A stretch of 64,000 nucleotides of DNA from the NCBI RefSeq assembly GCF_000209165.1, contig NC_009043.1, positions 1,302,001 through 1,366,000 of the forward strand, in the 5' to 3' direction. This DNA comes from Scheffersomyces stipitis CBS 6054 (Eukaryota > Ascomycota > Pichiomycetes > Serinales > Debaryomycetaceae). Positions 9,681 through 20,171 of the stretch are shown piece after piece (the stretch's first letter is position 1; every line of letters begins with the position of its first letter). The translations under genes were made by a program, and so were the position numbers. The notes under the pieces are model-generated. The model was not told the origin of the DNA. It saw nothing but the letters and a program-made list of their open reading frames with translations, and did no database searches.

Positions 9681-11989
9681 AGCACCAAAAGGTGAACGAC
9701 ACTTATTCTTTAGACTCCCTAAACGAACCTTTATGACCAACACCAGTTTGCCCTTTTGTAAATAGCTTTGTACATATGCCTAGGATTATACGTAAACGAA
9801 TATATGCATAATATTGCAACCGTTGGATACCGAAGTTATGTCAATTTACATTGTCACTCCACCCCCGCGTAACTTATAACAAAAGCCATTGAACAAGTTT
9901 CCCATTACAGCCCCATAGCTTCCGATTGGCCCTCTGTAGAGAAATTACCAAGTTGCAAAAAAGCGAGAAGCGGATCAGCATTGCATAGGAAAAGTACGCC
10001 ATTGGCTCAAAAAAAAAAAAAGATGCACTGCAACTACTAGGTGTGGGAGTACATTGCAAATCAATTACGGTAATGTTATATGTAACTATTTCAATATTGT
10101 GTGTTTTCCATTGTTGATGTTCATGTAAACTTTAACTGATTAATGCAACTTACAAGAGTTAAATTCTACCCAATAAGTGTCCGTCCTATTCCAATTACCA
10201 CACAAATTTTTAAGTTTTTCAAGATCAACCTAAATAAATTTCAGACTTCCTATACCATTCTTTATACACTTACCACTACTGGCTACTTTTAGCGGGCATG
10301 TGTAAAAGGGATTGAGGCTCCAAGCCCCCTCTGTTGCAAACAAAGCCTTAGATTACCCGCCCGTCGAACAATTTAAGTTAGATAAAATAATCATGCAGCC
10401 CGTAATTAAATAATAATACAATATGACAGAACAAATATATTTTCCGCGGATTGCATTTTTGATGAATCAACTGAAAATTTGTTGCAACTGACCTGTTCCT
10501 AACCATAGCTTTGATGGGTGGGATTCTTCTCCCACAAATCTTGGCTCCATCAAGCCACATGTCTCCTGAGTTCAAATTCTTGGCAGAATGAAACTGGCTA
10601 AAAGTCCTCTTCCAAGAGCATTCTTCTACGCATCTAAAATCGTCCAATAGCTCAACGAGGCTGGGTTGACGTATCAGTAAGGATACTTTCCTTAAGTAAA
10701 GATCAATCTGATAACTTTGATCGGTCTAGCCCCCACGTAATTGTTGGTTTGCTCCCCTGCAAGACTTGCACCTGCAGCATACCAGTTTCCTGGGCAGCAA
10801 ATAATATATTGATAATTGAAGTTAAAATACACAAAGACCAAGTTCCCTTGTGATACCGGAAACTGGATTCAATACCGAATACAAGGCAGTAATTATATTT
10901 TTTATTTTTGAACGCAACCAGTTACTCGTAGATATTCGGAACAAACCCATGTTGCAGAGCTTTCCGGCACTTGAAGTTCTTAAACTATTTGCAAAGCGAA
11001 CACCTATTTCTACCCGAAAATAAAACAATGTTAGTAACCTTTTATGGTGTGCGAATTTTTTTTTCAATTGCATGGTAACCATTCTTTCCACCAGTGCACA
11101 AAATATGCAAGATTACCAAAAATTAGTAAAGTAACATCTGCGTCCCAGTGTGTATTGGGTTGAATTTGTGATGTGGAATCCTATTCTCCATTTTGCCGGG
11201 TCCTCTAGATGTTCGTTTTTGTTGCATCGCCTCTTACTTCAGGTGCCGTTTTGTATTTTTATGATTTGTTCACCATACAAACCTGTTACCTTTATGGCTC
11301 GATCAGTGATAGTACCCTATTCCAGTTAAACTACAACTCAATTTGTAGAATATTCCATCTCTGAAAAACCTCTTTCTGCAACGGCTGGGTTCTCAATTTC
11401 TCATTTGTATTTCGTTTCTGTTCTGGGTCTTACCTTACTTGGTATCATCTTATATGTTGTTGACTTGGGCATTTTCGTAACTCTTCTGCTGAATGATAAC
11501 CATGAAAAGTCTCCAAAAAATAAGAATGCAGATGGCCAAGCACAGCAACTTGTTATCCAGCCCAAGCAGTAGAAAATGGTGAGATATTCTTTTCTACATT
11601 TAGCTATTGTATGTCAACTATCCAAGGTTAAGAAAATATATTAGCCCCTTGTCTTTGGATCAATAATCCTTGCTTTTTCGAAGGCTATAATTGGCTGTAG
11701 TGCCAACAAACTATTGGCCGTTGAGATATCAAATCTGCAGATGCTAGTGCGAATCCGTCCAAGCTAACAAAATTCTGTAATCAGATTGGCTGAAATCGAG
11801 CATCGCCGAGATAAAAAAAAATATAATTTCAAATTGACATGCATAATTCTAAATACAGGAAAAATTGCATTTCACATTTCCTAAGTTTGTTCCTGAATTT
11901 GCTGAACATCCGAAGCAATCCTGAAGATCTCAAATATATTGCCCAAACAAATGGCTAGACACAGAGTAGACTTTAATGACGAAAGTAAT

Positions 11990-12018
11990 GGTGCCGGTTA
12001 GGGTGGTGCCTATTAGGG
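11990..12018 (+). repeat. Two 14-bp direct repeats ending in TTAGGG
   Basis: GGTGCCGGTTAGGG (11990-12003) is followed after one base by GGTGCCTATTAGGG (12005-12018). The two units match at 12 of 14 positions. TTAGGG is the core bound by Tbf1 in Candida-clade yeasts, so the pair could be a double Tbf1-type site, but the function is inference. Confidence 0.5.
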
Positions 12019-12513
12019 CAATTCTTTCAGGAGTGCTGCGAGGAGTCTTAACCGAGTTAATTCTTTGATCGTTTTTTAGATTTCAGAAGGTGAATTCGAC
12101 CAATGCCGATCTGGCCCATTCACACAAAAATCATTACACTTAAAACTCCTCTTGGCATGAGAGACAGTTGCGTGCATATATAAGCCTACTCGCAATCTGT
12201 GTCAAAAAGTTAATGCCTTAATCGGAGCACTTCTCATGGAGAGAACTTGGTGGTCTATGTAAGGCGGGAAAGGCTACCCAGGTGTCACTGAAAACATTGC
12301 CAATGTCATTGGCTGCTTGAAGACGAATTCTAGAAAGCTTAAGTACTTGGCATTCCAACCGTTTTCGTCTTGACAATGAGCTTGGAAACTTCATTTCAAA
12401 AAAAAAAGAAAATAATGAAAGGCTTGTAATGTCCTCGGAAATACAGCAGGACGACACATAACGTATGCATAAAAAATATTACAAACAGTTCTGAGAATGT
12501 CTGCATGTATCCC

Positions 12514-12522
12514 ATCTGATAA
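12514..12522 (+). promoter_or_regulatory. ATCTGATAA, iron-responsive GATA-type site
   Basis: This is an exact match to ATCWGATAA, the extended site bound by fungal iron-sensing GATA repressors (Sfu1, Fep1, SreA family). It lies 154 bp before the ATG of a ferric reductase, which is the class of gene such repressors control. A second exact copy is at 10706-10714, far upstream. Occupancy is not shown. Confidence 0.5.
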
Positions 12523-12675
12523 ATTTTTATCTTTCCCATCAATGAATTTTTGATTCGTCCATTGGTATTTAAAGGGTGCTAATTGGCAAGTGAATCGAAA
12601 TGCATCCCTTGTTGTAGGCTCTTGTATCTTGTAGCAGTATCAATTTCAGACTCTCATACTTATACCTCTGCTAAT

Positions 12676-14784
12676 ATGGTGGCTATTAACAAGTTGGCAT
12701 TGGCTGCGGTCTTCATGGGCTTGACACAAGCCGAGGTAGCCTTTCATATTAACCGTAAAAAGGAATTCGCTGTTCAAGCTTGTACTGCTCTTGTGGGTAA
12801 AACAGCTACCTACTTCCTTCCAACTGATAAAGTTGGTTACTGTAACGTCAATAACCAACCAGCCTTGGGTACCTATGCTTACTGTATCGAACAAATTCCT
12901 TACAAGGATGCAAGAAAGAACTTTTTAGATTCTTGTGCACCTTTCCACTTAACCGAAGAACAGTACTTGGACGCATACCACAATGCCTCCAACTACTTGA
13001 CCAACACAACTGCTGATCCTAGCTTCAATATATCAAAGGTCTACAACAAGCCTGCTATTTTGAGTAAGAAGAAGATCATTGGAGCCTGGGATTCTGAAGT
13101 TGGTAGATGGTACAATTATAACTATGCTGCTTGGTTCGGTATTGCCTTAATCTGTTACTGGTACTTCGTTATGTTGGTTGCTGGTCTCTGTAACTTGACG
13201 TACTTCATCGCTCCTAATTTTGTCAAGTCATTGACTGGGGGTATTTCTAACACCTTCAGAAAGACCATTTCTTTGCCAGCAACATTTGGTAAGACTCACG
13301 CTCACCATAAGCAATTTTTGCGTTACATTCTTATTTTAATTCCAACTAGATTGGAATCAATCTTGGTTTTTGTCTGGATAAGTTTGGCAATCATCTTATC
13401 AGCTATTCTCTTCCATCACGATAGTCCCAACGTCATTTGGCCACAGGGTCCTCTGACAGAAATTGGAAGAAAGGTTGCCGATAGATCTGGATTGATTGTC
13501 GGTTGGCTCTCTCCATCCTTGATCTTGTTTGCTGGTAGAAACAATTTCATGCAATGGTTATCGGGCTGGACATATTCCAGATTTATCTTGGTTCACAAGT
13601 GGATGTCTAGAATTGCATTTCTCTTGTGTGTCGTTCACGGTGTTGGTATGACCTTTAATGGTAAAGGTCTTGGTAAGTACGATACACGTAACGCTCAAAT
13701 CTATGTTCGTACTGGTTACGTGGCTCTTATAGCTGCTTCTATCATGGTCTTCCAGTCCCTTTTGGTATTCAGAAGAACAAACTACGAATTGTTCTTACTT
13801 GTTCACATTGCCATGGCCCTCTTGTTCATTGCAGGAGCATGGCATCACACTGCAAATGATGGTTACCACCAATGGTACATCGCCTCTGCCGCTGTTTGGG
13901 CTTTTGATCGTGTTGTAAGAATTGGAAGATTGTTTTCTTTTGGTGTTCGTTCTGCACAAGTTGAGTTGATTGCCAACGAAACCTTGAAGGTCAGTGTCTC
14001 TAGACCAGCTTACTGGAAGCCTTTCCCAGGTTGTCACGCCTTCATTCATTTCCTTAAGCCAACCATGTTCTGGCAATCTCATCCATTCACCATTGTTGAT
14101 TCTGCTATTGATACCAATACCATCACTTTTTACTTAAAGGTTAAGGGAGGTATTACCCATGGTTTATACCAGTACTTGTCCAAGCAACCAGACAACAAAG
14201 CCACCATCAAGGTTTCTGTTGAGGGACCATATGGTGCCCCAATTTCTATTAAGAAGTACGAAAATTCGGTTTTCATTGCCGGTGGTAATGGTGTTCCAGG
14301 TCTCTATTATGAAGCAACTGATATTGCCAAGAAGAACGAAAAGACAAACATTAAGTTCTATTGGGTTATTCGTCACTACAGAAGTGTTGAATGGTTCTAT
14401 GCCGAATTATGCAAGCTTAAGCAAATGGGCATTGAAACAATTATTTATGTCACACAGCCTCATGTTGGATTGACCAACCCAATTGTTTCTAAGAATATCG
14501 ACTCTAGTGAAGATGAAGAAGAGCAGCAAGAAAAGGGTGCTGGATCGGAATCTGATGACTACATCTCAGTCTTGAAGAAGGACTTGTCGCACATCGAATT
14601 CAGAGAAGGAAGACCAGACGTCTACAACATTGTTGACGAAAGCATAAAGGAAGCTAACGGCCCAATTGCATTTGCTACTTGTGCCCATGCTACTATGGTT
14701 GACGATGCCAGAAAGTCTGTCAGAGATAACCTTCAAGCCACTAAGTACAGAGTTGAGTTGTTTGAACAAATTCAAATGTGGTAA
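12676..14784 (+). CDS. Plasma-membrane ferric/cupric reductase (FRE family)
   Basis: The protein reduces Fe3+ (or Cu2+) outside the cell with electrons from cytosolic NADPH, feeding high-affinity iron uptake. Starting at the ATG at 12676 gives 702 residues and a signal peptide (MVAINKLALAAVFMGLTQA); the longer open frame from 12583 begins with TTG and was not used. A lumenal N-terminal domain precedes several membrane segments with two bis-histidine pairs for haem (VHKWMSRIAF...VVHG and VHIAMALLF...AWHH, each spaced 13 residues). The FAD motif HPFTIVD, the NADPH motif GGNGVPG and a C-terminal ATCAHATMVDD follow. An acidic insertion (SSEDEEEQQE) splits the NAD domain. An in-frame CTG at 13453-13455 would be Ser in the CTG clade. 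Confidence 0.93.
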   Translation: MVAINKLALAAVFMGLTQAEVAFHINRKKEFAVQACTALVGKTATYFLPTDKVGYCNVNNQPALGTYAYCIEQIPYKDARKNFLDSCAPFHLTEEQYLDAYHNASNYLTNTTADPSFNISKVYNKPAILSKKKIIGAWDSEVGRWYNYNYAAWFGIALICYWYFVMLVAGLCNLTYFIAPNFVKSLTGGISNTFRKTISLPATFGKTHAHHKQFLRYILILIPTRLESILVFVWISLAIILSAILFHHDSPNVIWPQGPLTEIGRKVADRSGLIVGWLSPSLILFAGRNNFMQWLSGWTYSRFILVHKWMSRIAFLLCVVHGVGMTFNGKGLGKYDTRNAQIYVRTGYVALIAASIMVFQSLLVFRRTNYELFLLVHIAMALLFIAGAWHHTANDGYHQWYIASAAVWAFDRVVRIGRLFSFGVRSAQVELIANETLKVSVSRPAYWKPFPGCHAFIHFLKPTMFWQSHPFTIVDSAIDTNTITFYLKVKGGITHGLYQYLSKQPDNKATIKVSVEGPYGAPISIKKYENSVFIAGGNGVPGLYYEATDIAKKNEKTNIKFYWVIRHYRSVEWFYAELCKLKQMGIETIIYVTQPHVGLTNPIVSKNIDSSEDEEEQQEKGAGSESDDYISVLKKDLSHIEFREGRPDVYNIVDESIKEANGPIAFATCAHATMVDDARKSVRDNLQATKYRVELFEQIQMW

Positions 14785-15418
14785 GCTACTTCATTTCTCA
14801 CCATTCTTGTTACTAGCATTTGCACTCTTTAGAGCATAATTTTACCATATCATATTTAATAGAGGAGTTTTAGAGAATAATACATATAATTGAAATTCTT
14901 AAAGTTCTATTATTCTAAAGTGTCATGGCTTGCGTCGGCTATAGTATGTTTGCGACTGGCAGTGAAATTTGAAGCTAATTGAACGATTTAACTATCAACT
15001 AACTCCGAGAAAGGTTTGAACTTTCTTCCTCGAATAGAATTCCTGGTGAATCGGTTTACTGGCCGGAAAGCTACTACCTCTTCCGTTAGTTAACCGATCC
15101 ATCTACTTCCTGAATAAGTCCGAGTTACACGGAGATGAGAGGCAGTGTATGCAGGTACTTGGCATTTCCTTCTTTTTGCAACCGCCGTAACTCGGTGTTA
15201 AAGTCCCCACAAGAAGGGTTAACCATCTGAAATCTAGACATAGGAGCATATCATTGATTCCTCCGACGATAGCTCCACCCGAGTCGGTTCTAAGGTAGAC
15301 AACAAGGAGACACACTATTTAAGAGGATTATCTGCTGTGATAAAAGTCCAATTTCTTGTCAATTCATCAAATAAACTCAATTGATTGCTCTTGCTCAAAA
15401 CTATTTACCTATTTTATC
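14785..15418. other. Intergenic region, no gene seen
   Basis: Between two genes on the same strand I see only FRE 3' sequence and the promoter of the reductase, including a TATTTAAG box at 15315-15322, about 100 bp before its ATG. No RNA gene or mobile element was recognised. Confidence 0.5.
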
Positions 15419-16417
15419 ATGTCTCAACAACTTGTCCTAGTCACCGGTGGCACTGGCCATGCTGGTAATTTTATCATTGATTTGTTGCTCAAGGAAGGCT
15501 ACAAGGTTAGAACTTCTATTAGAAGCTTGGCTAAAGAGCAACAATTGCGTGGTCTCTACGAAGATGTCTTCGGAAAGGAACTCGTTGACAAGAATTTGGA
15601 AATTTTTGCTGCTGATCTTGGAAATGACGCTAATTGGGAAGAGAATTTACAGGGAGTTGACTACGTTCTTCACGTCGCTTCTCCATTCCCATTACAACAA
15701 CCTGAAAATCCAGACGACCTTATTATTCCTGCCAGAGAAGGTTCATTGAGAATCCTCAGGTTGGCTGCTAATGTAAGCTCAATCAAGCAGGTTATTTTGA
15801 CCTCATCGTTTGCTTCTGTTGGATACGGTCATGATCCAAACCGTACGGAACCATTCACTGAAAAGGACTGGACCAATGTGGAAAAGGATCAACCACCATA
15901 TCTTTTATCGAAAGTTTTGGCCGAGAAAGCAGCTTGGGACTTCGTAGAAGAAAATAAGCCTCACTACCATTTCACAGTTATATGTCCCTGTGGTATTTTT
16001 GGACCAGCTTATGGTAAAACCAAGCAGCTTTCCACATCTTTGGAATTGATTAGGTTGACCCTTAACGGATCTTTCAAGGAAGTCGGCGTTCCAATCTACA
16101 GATTTGGGGTTATTGATGTTAGAGACCTCGCCAAAATCCAAGTCCAGTGCATCAACAACCCCAAAGTATACAACGAGAGATTCTTATTGGCTACAGGTAA
16201 AACCTTCAATTTCTTGGAAGTGGCTCAAATCATCGCAAAGGCTGTTCCAAAAGAACTTGCTGAAAACATTCCAACGAAAGAGATGGATGGTCCACAGGAA
16301 CCATACAAGTCCATCAGTGTACAAAAGGTTAAAACCACATTTAACTGGGAACCAATCAGCTCTCCAGAGGAATCAGTTATTACTTCGGCCAAGTCTGTCA
16401 TTGCCCTTGGGTTGTAG
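15419..16417 (+). CDS. NAD(P)-dependent aldehyde/ketone reductase, GRE2/dihydroflavonol-reductase family
   Basis: The 333-codon gene encodes an extended short-chain dehydrogenase of the GRE2 / dihydroflavonol-4-reductase type, which in yeast reduces methylglyoxal, isovaleraldehyde and diverse ketones. The Rossmann motif VTGGTGHAGNF lies at residues 8-18, the catalytic Ser is in LTSSFASV near 130, and the Tyr/Lys pair is YLLSK at 161-165. The start at 15419 (MSQQLVLVTG) is the first ATG; the longer frame from 15356 starts with TTG. A second family member lies at 56841-57845, but the two are quite diverged, so they are not a recent duplication. The true substrate cannot be read from sequence. 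Confidence 0.85.
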   Translation: MSQQLVLVTGGTGHAGNFIIDLLLKEGYKVRTSIRSLAKEQQLRGLYEDVFGKELVDKNLEIFAADLGNDANWEENLQGVDYVLHVASPFPLQQPENPDDLIIPAREGSLRILRLAANVSSIKQVILTSSFASVGYGHDPNRTEPFTEKDWTNVEKDQPPYLLSKVLAEKAAWDFVEENKPHYHFTVICPCGIFGPAYGKTKQLSTSLELIRLTLNGSFKEVGVPIYRFGVIDVRDLAKIQVQCINNPKVYNERFLLATGKTFNFLEVAQIIAKAVPKELAENIPTKEMDGPQEPYKSISVQKVKTTFNWEPISSPEESVITSAKSVIALGL

Positions 16418-17924
16418 TGAAGTTCAAATATCGCACCCTCACATAACAATATCTACGTCTAAATCTATGTATATTATGTCTATATCTATGTCTATGTCTA
16501 TACCAATATGACAATTTAAAGAACTTGGAATGAACTACACATACAGAGGAATATAAGTAGTCTTGAACGGATTCTCTCTCACGACTTCAAAACGAAGAGG
16601 GTGTCTTCTACATACACTTTCTACTCCATTTTGTATCGCAAAACAGGGTCCCAGTTCAGACGGGCTTTAATCTCACTCGAGTATGAAGCGAGAAATTAGA
16701 AAACAGACCATATTACGAGATCCATTGTAGCGCAGCGTACAGTCATTGGAGTATCAAAGTACTGTCAGCAGCTTGCGGTATACCACTGATTCATCGTCCG
16801 ACCTAACCGCGTTCTGTCCATACTGGCGGCCGCCTGAGAGTGGTTGCTGTAGTTGTGACAGAAGCCTGCAGTGGTTCTGGTTTTGAGCGAATACGCGTCC
16901 AGGATTTTTCTGCTTTAGGGTGAAATTCAGATTTCTGTGGATCGAACACGACACCGAAAGTGTGCTGGAGAATCAACATGAAACCGGAGGATCCAGCATG
17001 AAATGCCTGTATCATGAAAGTCACGTACCTACACGAAACAAAAATACGGTTTCTTCTTTTTCTATTTATAGTGGACCCCGCAAGATTGCTAAGAAATCCT
17101 GGCGATTGCAAGAATAGATAAGCCAAACAAACCTGTCAACAAATAAGAGTACGATGTAGAGTAGCACAAAAGCACAGACCAGTGGATAACACAGAAAAGC
17201 AGGACTCAGTAGCTGAAATGAAAACAGTAGGATTCTCGTCAAAGACTCGTCTGAGGCAATCGTACCTGGCCGACTCTTCTCTGGAGCAGTTCCTCTACAC
17301 AATTACCGTGGCTAGACTCCTTCTGTAGTGTAAGCGACGTCCTGTGTCAAAATCCAACCCGCAGTCCCCTTTGGTAGGCAAATAAACAAAGGGAAAAAGT
17401 TTCGCGTTTTGGGCGCTACACGCAGGCTTCGCGAAAAAGTTTCATAAATAGCGACAAATTTTTGGATCAAGTCAAACAAAAACGTCTAGCGAGGTTTCCT
17501 GCTTGGAAGTTGATTCGTTTGGTTGATTTTGTTGATTTTTTTGTTTTGATTGATTTGGGTGATTTGACTCGATTGCTTTTCTTCGTCTTGAATTGGTTTT
17601 GTTCAATTTGATTTGATTTCCGTTCTTTACTCTGTGGTTGCTCAAGCTTCATAACTCAGAACTTTTCACCTTGGTTGGTATCAGTTGGACAATTTTCCGT
17701 TGATCTCATTGAACTTTCGCCTTGATTTGGACATATTTATTCGTCTCAACTTGATAGCAGCACTGATTTCATTGACATTACCATTGTTATTGTCCTTGAC
17801 TTCATCGTGGTTCACATCATATAAAAAATTAGCTTCATTCTCTGAACACAGTCACTCGCTTATCCTCGTTGTTCCAGTTTGATTTCAAAAACCAAAGCTA
17901 CGTCACACCTTTTAAACGTTCAAA
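16418..17924. other. 1.5-kb intergenic region with a T/G-rich SKG6 leader
   Basis: No gene recognised; the small open frames are unconvincing. A TCTATG/TCTATA microsatellite lies near 16460-16503. From about 17505 to 17635 the + strand is dominated by T and G in GATT/TTTG runs with few A or C, followed by a TC-rich stretch to the SKG6 ATG. This strand bias suggests a structured or protein-bound promoter or 5' leader of SKG6. Confidence 0.45.
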
Positions 17925-20171
17925 ATGGTATATTTCCCACCCACACCTACTGTAGATACACATGATAAGGCCGATCTTGTTGTTTTGGCTGAAAGGGCCC
18001 CATCCTCCTCTGATCCGTGCAAACACAGCAACGCTCACGGATGTACAAAGCCAGTGGCCGAAAATAGCTTGACCATCGCTTTAGCCGTTGTGATTCCCGT
18101 TGTCGTCATTATGGCCATTCTTGGGTTTTTCCTCTACAAAAACTACCGGAAGGACAAAAAGGAAGCCATGGAACACGATCCAGACTTTGACGAAAACGGG
18201 GAAGCTACGGCTTTGCCCGATTTCCCTAAGGGACGGCCATTCCCCATGGAAGATCCTTTCCATAACAGAAACTCCGTCAGATACCCCCAGTCTGGATTTA
18301 ATCGTTCCACTCCTTCGTTGGTGGCTACAACTCATGGAGATCCATATTTGGACAACTTCGTGTTACCTTACCATCATCAAACTGGCTCCAAGGTTTCTTT
18401 GGACGATTACGCTCGCAACTTCGGCAGCAATCCCGGCTACTCGAATAGAGTTTCTGTAGCAAGAACTAGAGACTCCAGCTTGAGTGGATTCCATGTCCCC
18501 AACCTTCTGTCTATTCCCACGAATACTAATACCAACACTTCTCCACAGAAGTCTCACTTACGAAAGGAATTACTGGAAAACTCGATTAGCAAGAGTCCGG
18601 TGAAAAGAGTTGGTGATAGAGAATACACTAACATTCCCAACGTCTCTACTCCTAGCTTCAGACACGATGTCACCACTATCAAGCTCCCAGGGGACGCTGA
18701 ATCTACTAGCTCAGAAGATGATGAAAAAGACCATTCTTCTGAAGGCTTGATCCATCACAACTCCGAGAAGTTTGCCGTGAGCTACGAAAATGAGTCAGAC
18801 AACTTGCGTGAAAGCAGCTCTCAGTCTTTTGAAAGTGTTCACAACGATCACAGAGACAGAAGCATGAACGACCAGTCGCAGTCTGGAAGTAGGTCGCCTT
18901 TCGATGACAATGATCCTCATACCATTGATACCACTGCTCAAACGGCAGATCTTATAGAAGGTGTTAATACTGAAAAGAAGGATGCCAGACCTAACAAAGA
19001 ACTCGAGAAGCAGGTTCCTAGGCCGGTTTCTGATTATGCTGACGATGACGATATTGAAGGCGATTTCGATTTCTCCACCACTAACAACACTTCCCACCAA
19101 ACGGTCTACGAAGTGACTGGAGACGACCTAGGCAATATGGACAATGACTACGAGGACGCCGAAGATGCCGAAGACGAAGGTGAGGACGAAGAGGAGGACG
19201 AAGATGAAGTCGAAGATGAAGATTCTGGTAGATTACATGTTCCATCCGTCAAACCCAGAAGTAGATCACCCAGAATCTCTGCTTTCAACTTATTGAAAAA
19301 CGACAGCGATGACGAGAACGAAGATTTATCGCCAGAGCAGTTGGAGGAAATCAAGAGAATGAAGTCGGTGTACAAAGTCTACTTTGATAAGGACAATGAA
19401 AACAATGGCCAGTTCAAACTGGAAGATCATCCATTGCCTAATATAGATTTAAAGGGTCAGCGTATTAACAAACATTTAAATATGGATACCGACTACTCTA
19501 AAAGATTGACTACAACATCATCCATATATAATGAAAACCCCATCTATCCACACGAAGAGCAGTATTACTATCAGCCAGAGGAAACCCAGTTTCAAGAACA
19601 GTACTACCAAGATCAAGGGTATCCTGAACCAGAGGCTAGACCATTGCCTCCGTTGCAGAAGTTGCGTAATGCCTCGGATATTCGTCATTCTACCTTGCAA
19701 ACATATACTGATTTCCAACCTAGATCTAAAAACGCTGCGCAAGCAAATAGCAAGCTTCCATTTAACCCCATCGAAAACGATGGTGTTTGGTCGCCTCCTA
19801 TGAACTCACCAAGTTTATCGCAATCGTCATTTTCGTTACAACAACAGCAAGGTGGCCCATCCAGTAATTATGCCGCTAGTGTAGACCAAGTTCTTCCATC
19901 CAACGCAATTTCACCCAACGGTGGAATACCGTCTGCCACACAATTGGCCAGATCTTCTGTAGTCATGTTGAACCCGGTAACAGAAATCACACACAAGAAG
20001 GCGTACAAACCTGCTGGCTCCTTGCCTTCTAGTGGCTCGAACAGTAACTTCAACCAGGGCGGTCCTATGGCATACGAAAATAGTCAGTCGATGCTCAACG
20101 GACCTGAAAATGACTTGATACCAGGCAATAGAAAGAGTGATGTTAGACGTATGATGAACACCAACTTCTGA
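17925..20171 (+). CDS. SKG6: SKG6/TOS2-like single-pass membrane protein of polarised growth sites
   Basis: The 748-residue protein has a short extracellular N-terminus without a clear signal peptide, one membrane helix at residues 49-71 and a long disordered cytoplasmic tail. Just after the helix it carries YKNYRKDKKE and DPDFDENGEATALPDFP (residues 85-101), the signature of the fungal Skg6/Tos2 family, which anchors polarity factors at bud tip and neck. The tail is rich in Ser, Asn and Gln, with an acidic run of about 35 residues (near 405-440) and repeated SP/TP sites that suit Cdk control. An in-frame CTG at 19419-19421 (residue 499) would be Ser in the CTG clade. SKG6 and TOS2 cannot be separated from sequence alone. 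Confidence 0.75.
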   Translation: MVYFPPTPTVDTHDKADLVVLAERAPSSSDPCKHSNAHGCTKPVAENSLTIALAVVIPVVVIMAILGFFLYKNYRKDKKEAMEHDPDFDENGEATALPDFPKGRPFPMEDPFHNRNSVRYPQSGFNRSTPSLVATTHGDPYLDNFVLPYHHQTGSKVSLDDYARNFGSNPGYSNRVSVARTRDSSLSGFHVPNLLSIPTNTNTNTSPQKSHLRKELLENSISKSPVKRVGDREYTNIPNVSTPSFRHDVTTIKLPGDAESTSSEDDEKDHSSEGLIHHNSEKFAVSYENESDNLRESSSQSFESVHNDHRDRSMNDQSQSGSRSPFDDNDPHTIDTTAQTADLIEGVNTEKKDARPNKELEKQVPRPVSDYADDDDIEGDFDFSTTNNTSHQTVYEVTGDDLGNMDNDYEDAEDAEDEGEDEEEDEDEVEDEDSGRLHVPSVKPRSRSPRISAFNLLKNDSDDENEDLSPEQLEEIKRMKSVYKVYFDKDNENNGQFKLEDHPLPNIDLKGQRINKHLNMDTDYSKRLTTTSSIYNENPIYPHEEQYYYQPEETQFQEQYYQDQGYPEPEARPLPPLQKLRNASDIRHSTLQTYTDFQPRSKNAAQANSKLPFNPIENDGVWSPPMNSPSLSQSSFSLQQQQGGPSSNYAASVDQVLPSNAISPNGGIPSATQLARSSVVMLNPVTEITHKKAYKPAGSLPSSGSNSNFNQGGPMAYENSQSMLNGPENDLIPGNRKSDVRRMMNTNF

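Larger units (their letters stand above)
9681..12675. other. 3-kb non-coding stretch upstream of the ferric reductase
   Basis: I find no credible gene here; open frames are under 90 codons, have no recognisable motifs and many lack an ATG. The region is A+T rich with several A-runs (for example near 10008-10021 and 12395-12410). Within it are two exact ATCTGATAA sites (10706-10714 and 12514-12522), a tandem TTAGGG-bearing repeat (11990-12018), and a TATTTAAA box at 12566-12573, about 105 bp before the FRE ATG. Long upstream regions often belong to strongly regulated yeast genes. I saw no LTRs or tRNA here. Confidence 0.5.

Noticed and set aside
12583..12675. Longer N-terminus of the ferric reductase
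   Set aside because: The extension starts at TTG; the ATG at 12676 gives a clean signal peptide.
9681..12675. Centromere or LTR region
   Set aside because: I found no LTR pair, retroelement coding sequence or inverted repeats that would support it.
16728..16745. TAGCGCAGCGTAC words (also near 63588) as tRNA D-arm pieces
   Set aside because: Neither copy is followed by a foldable anticodon or T arm, so no tRNA can be supported.
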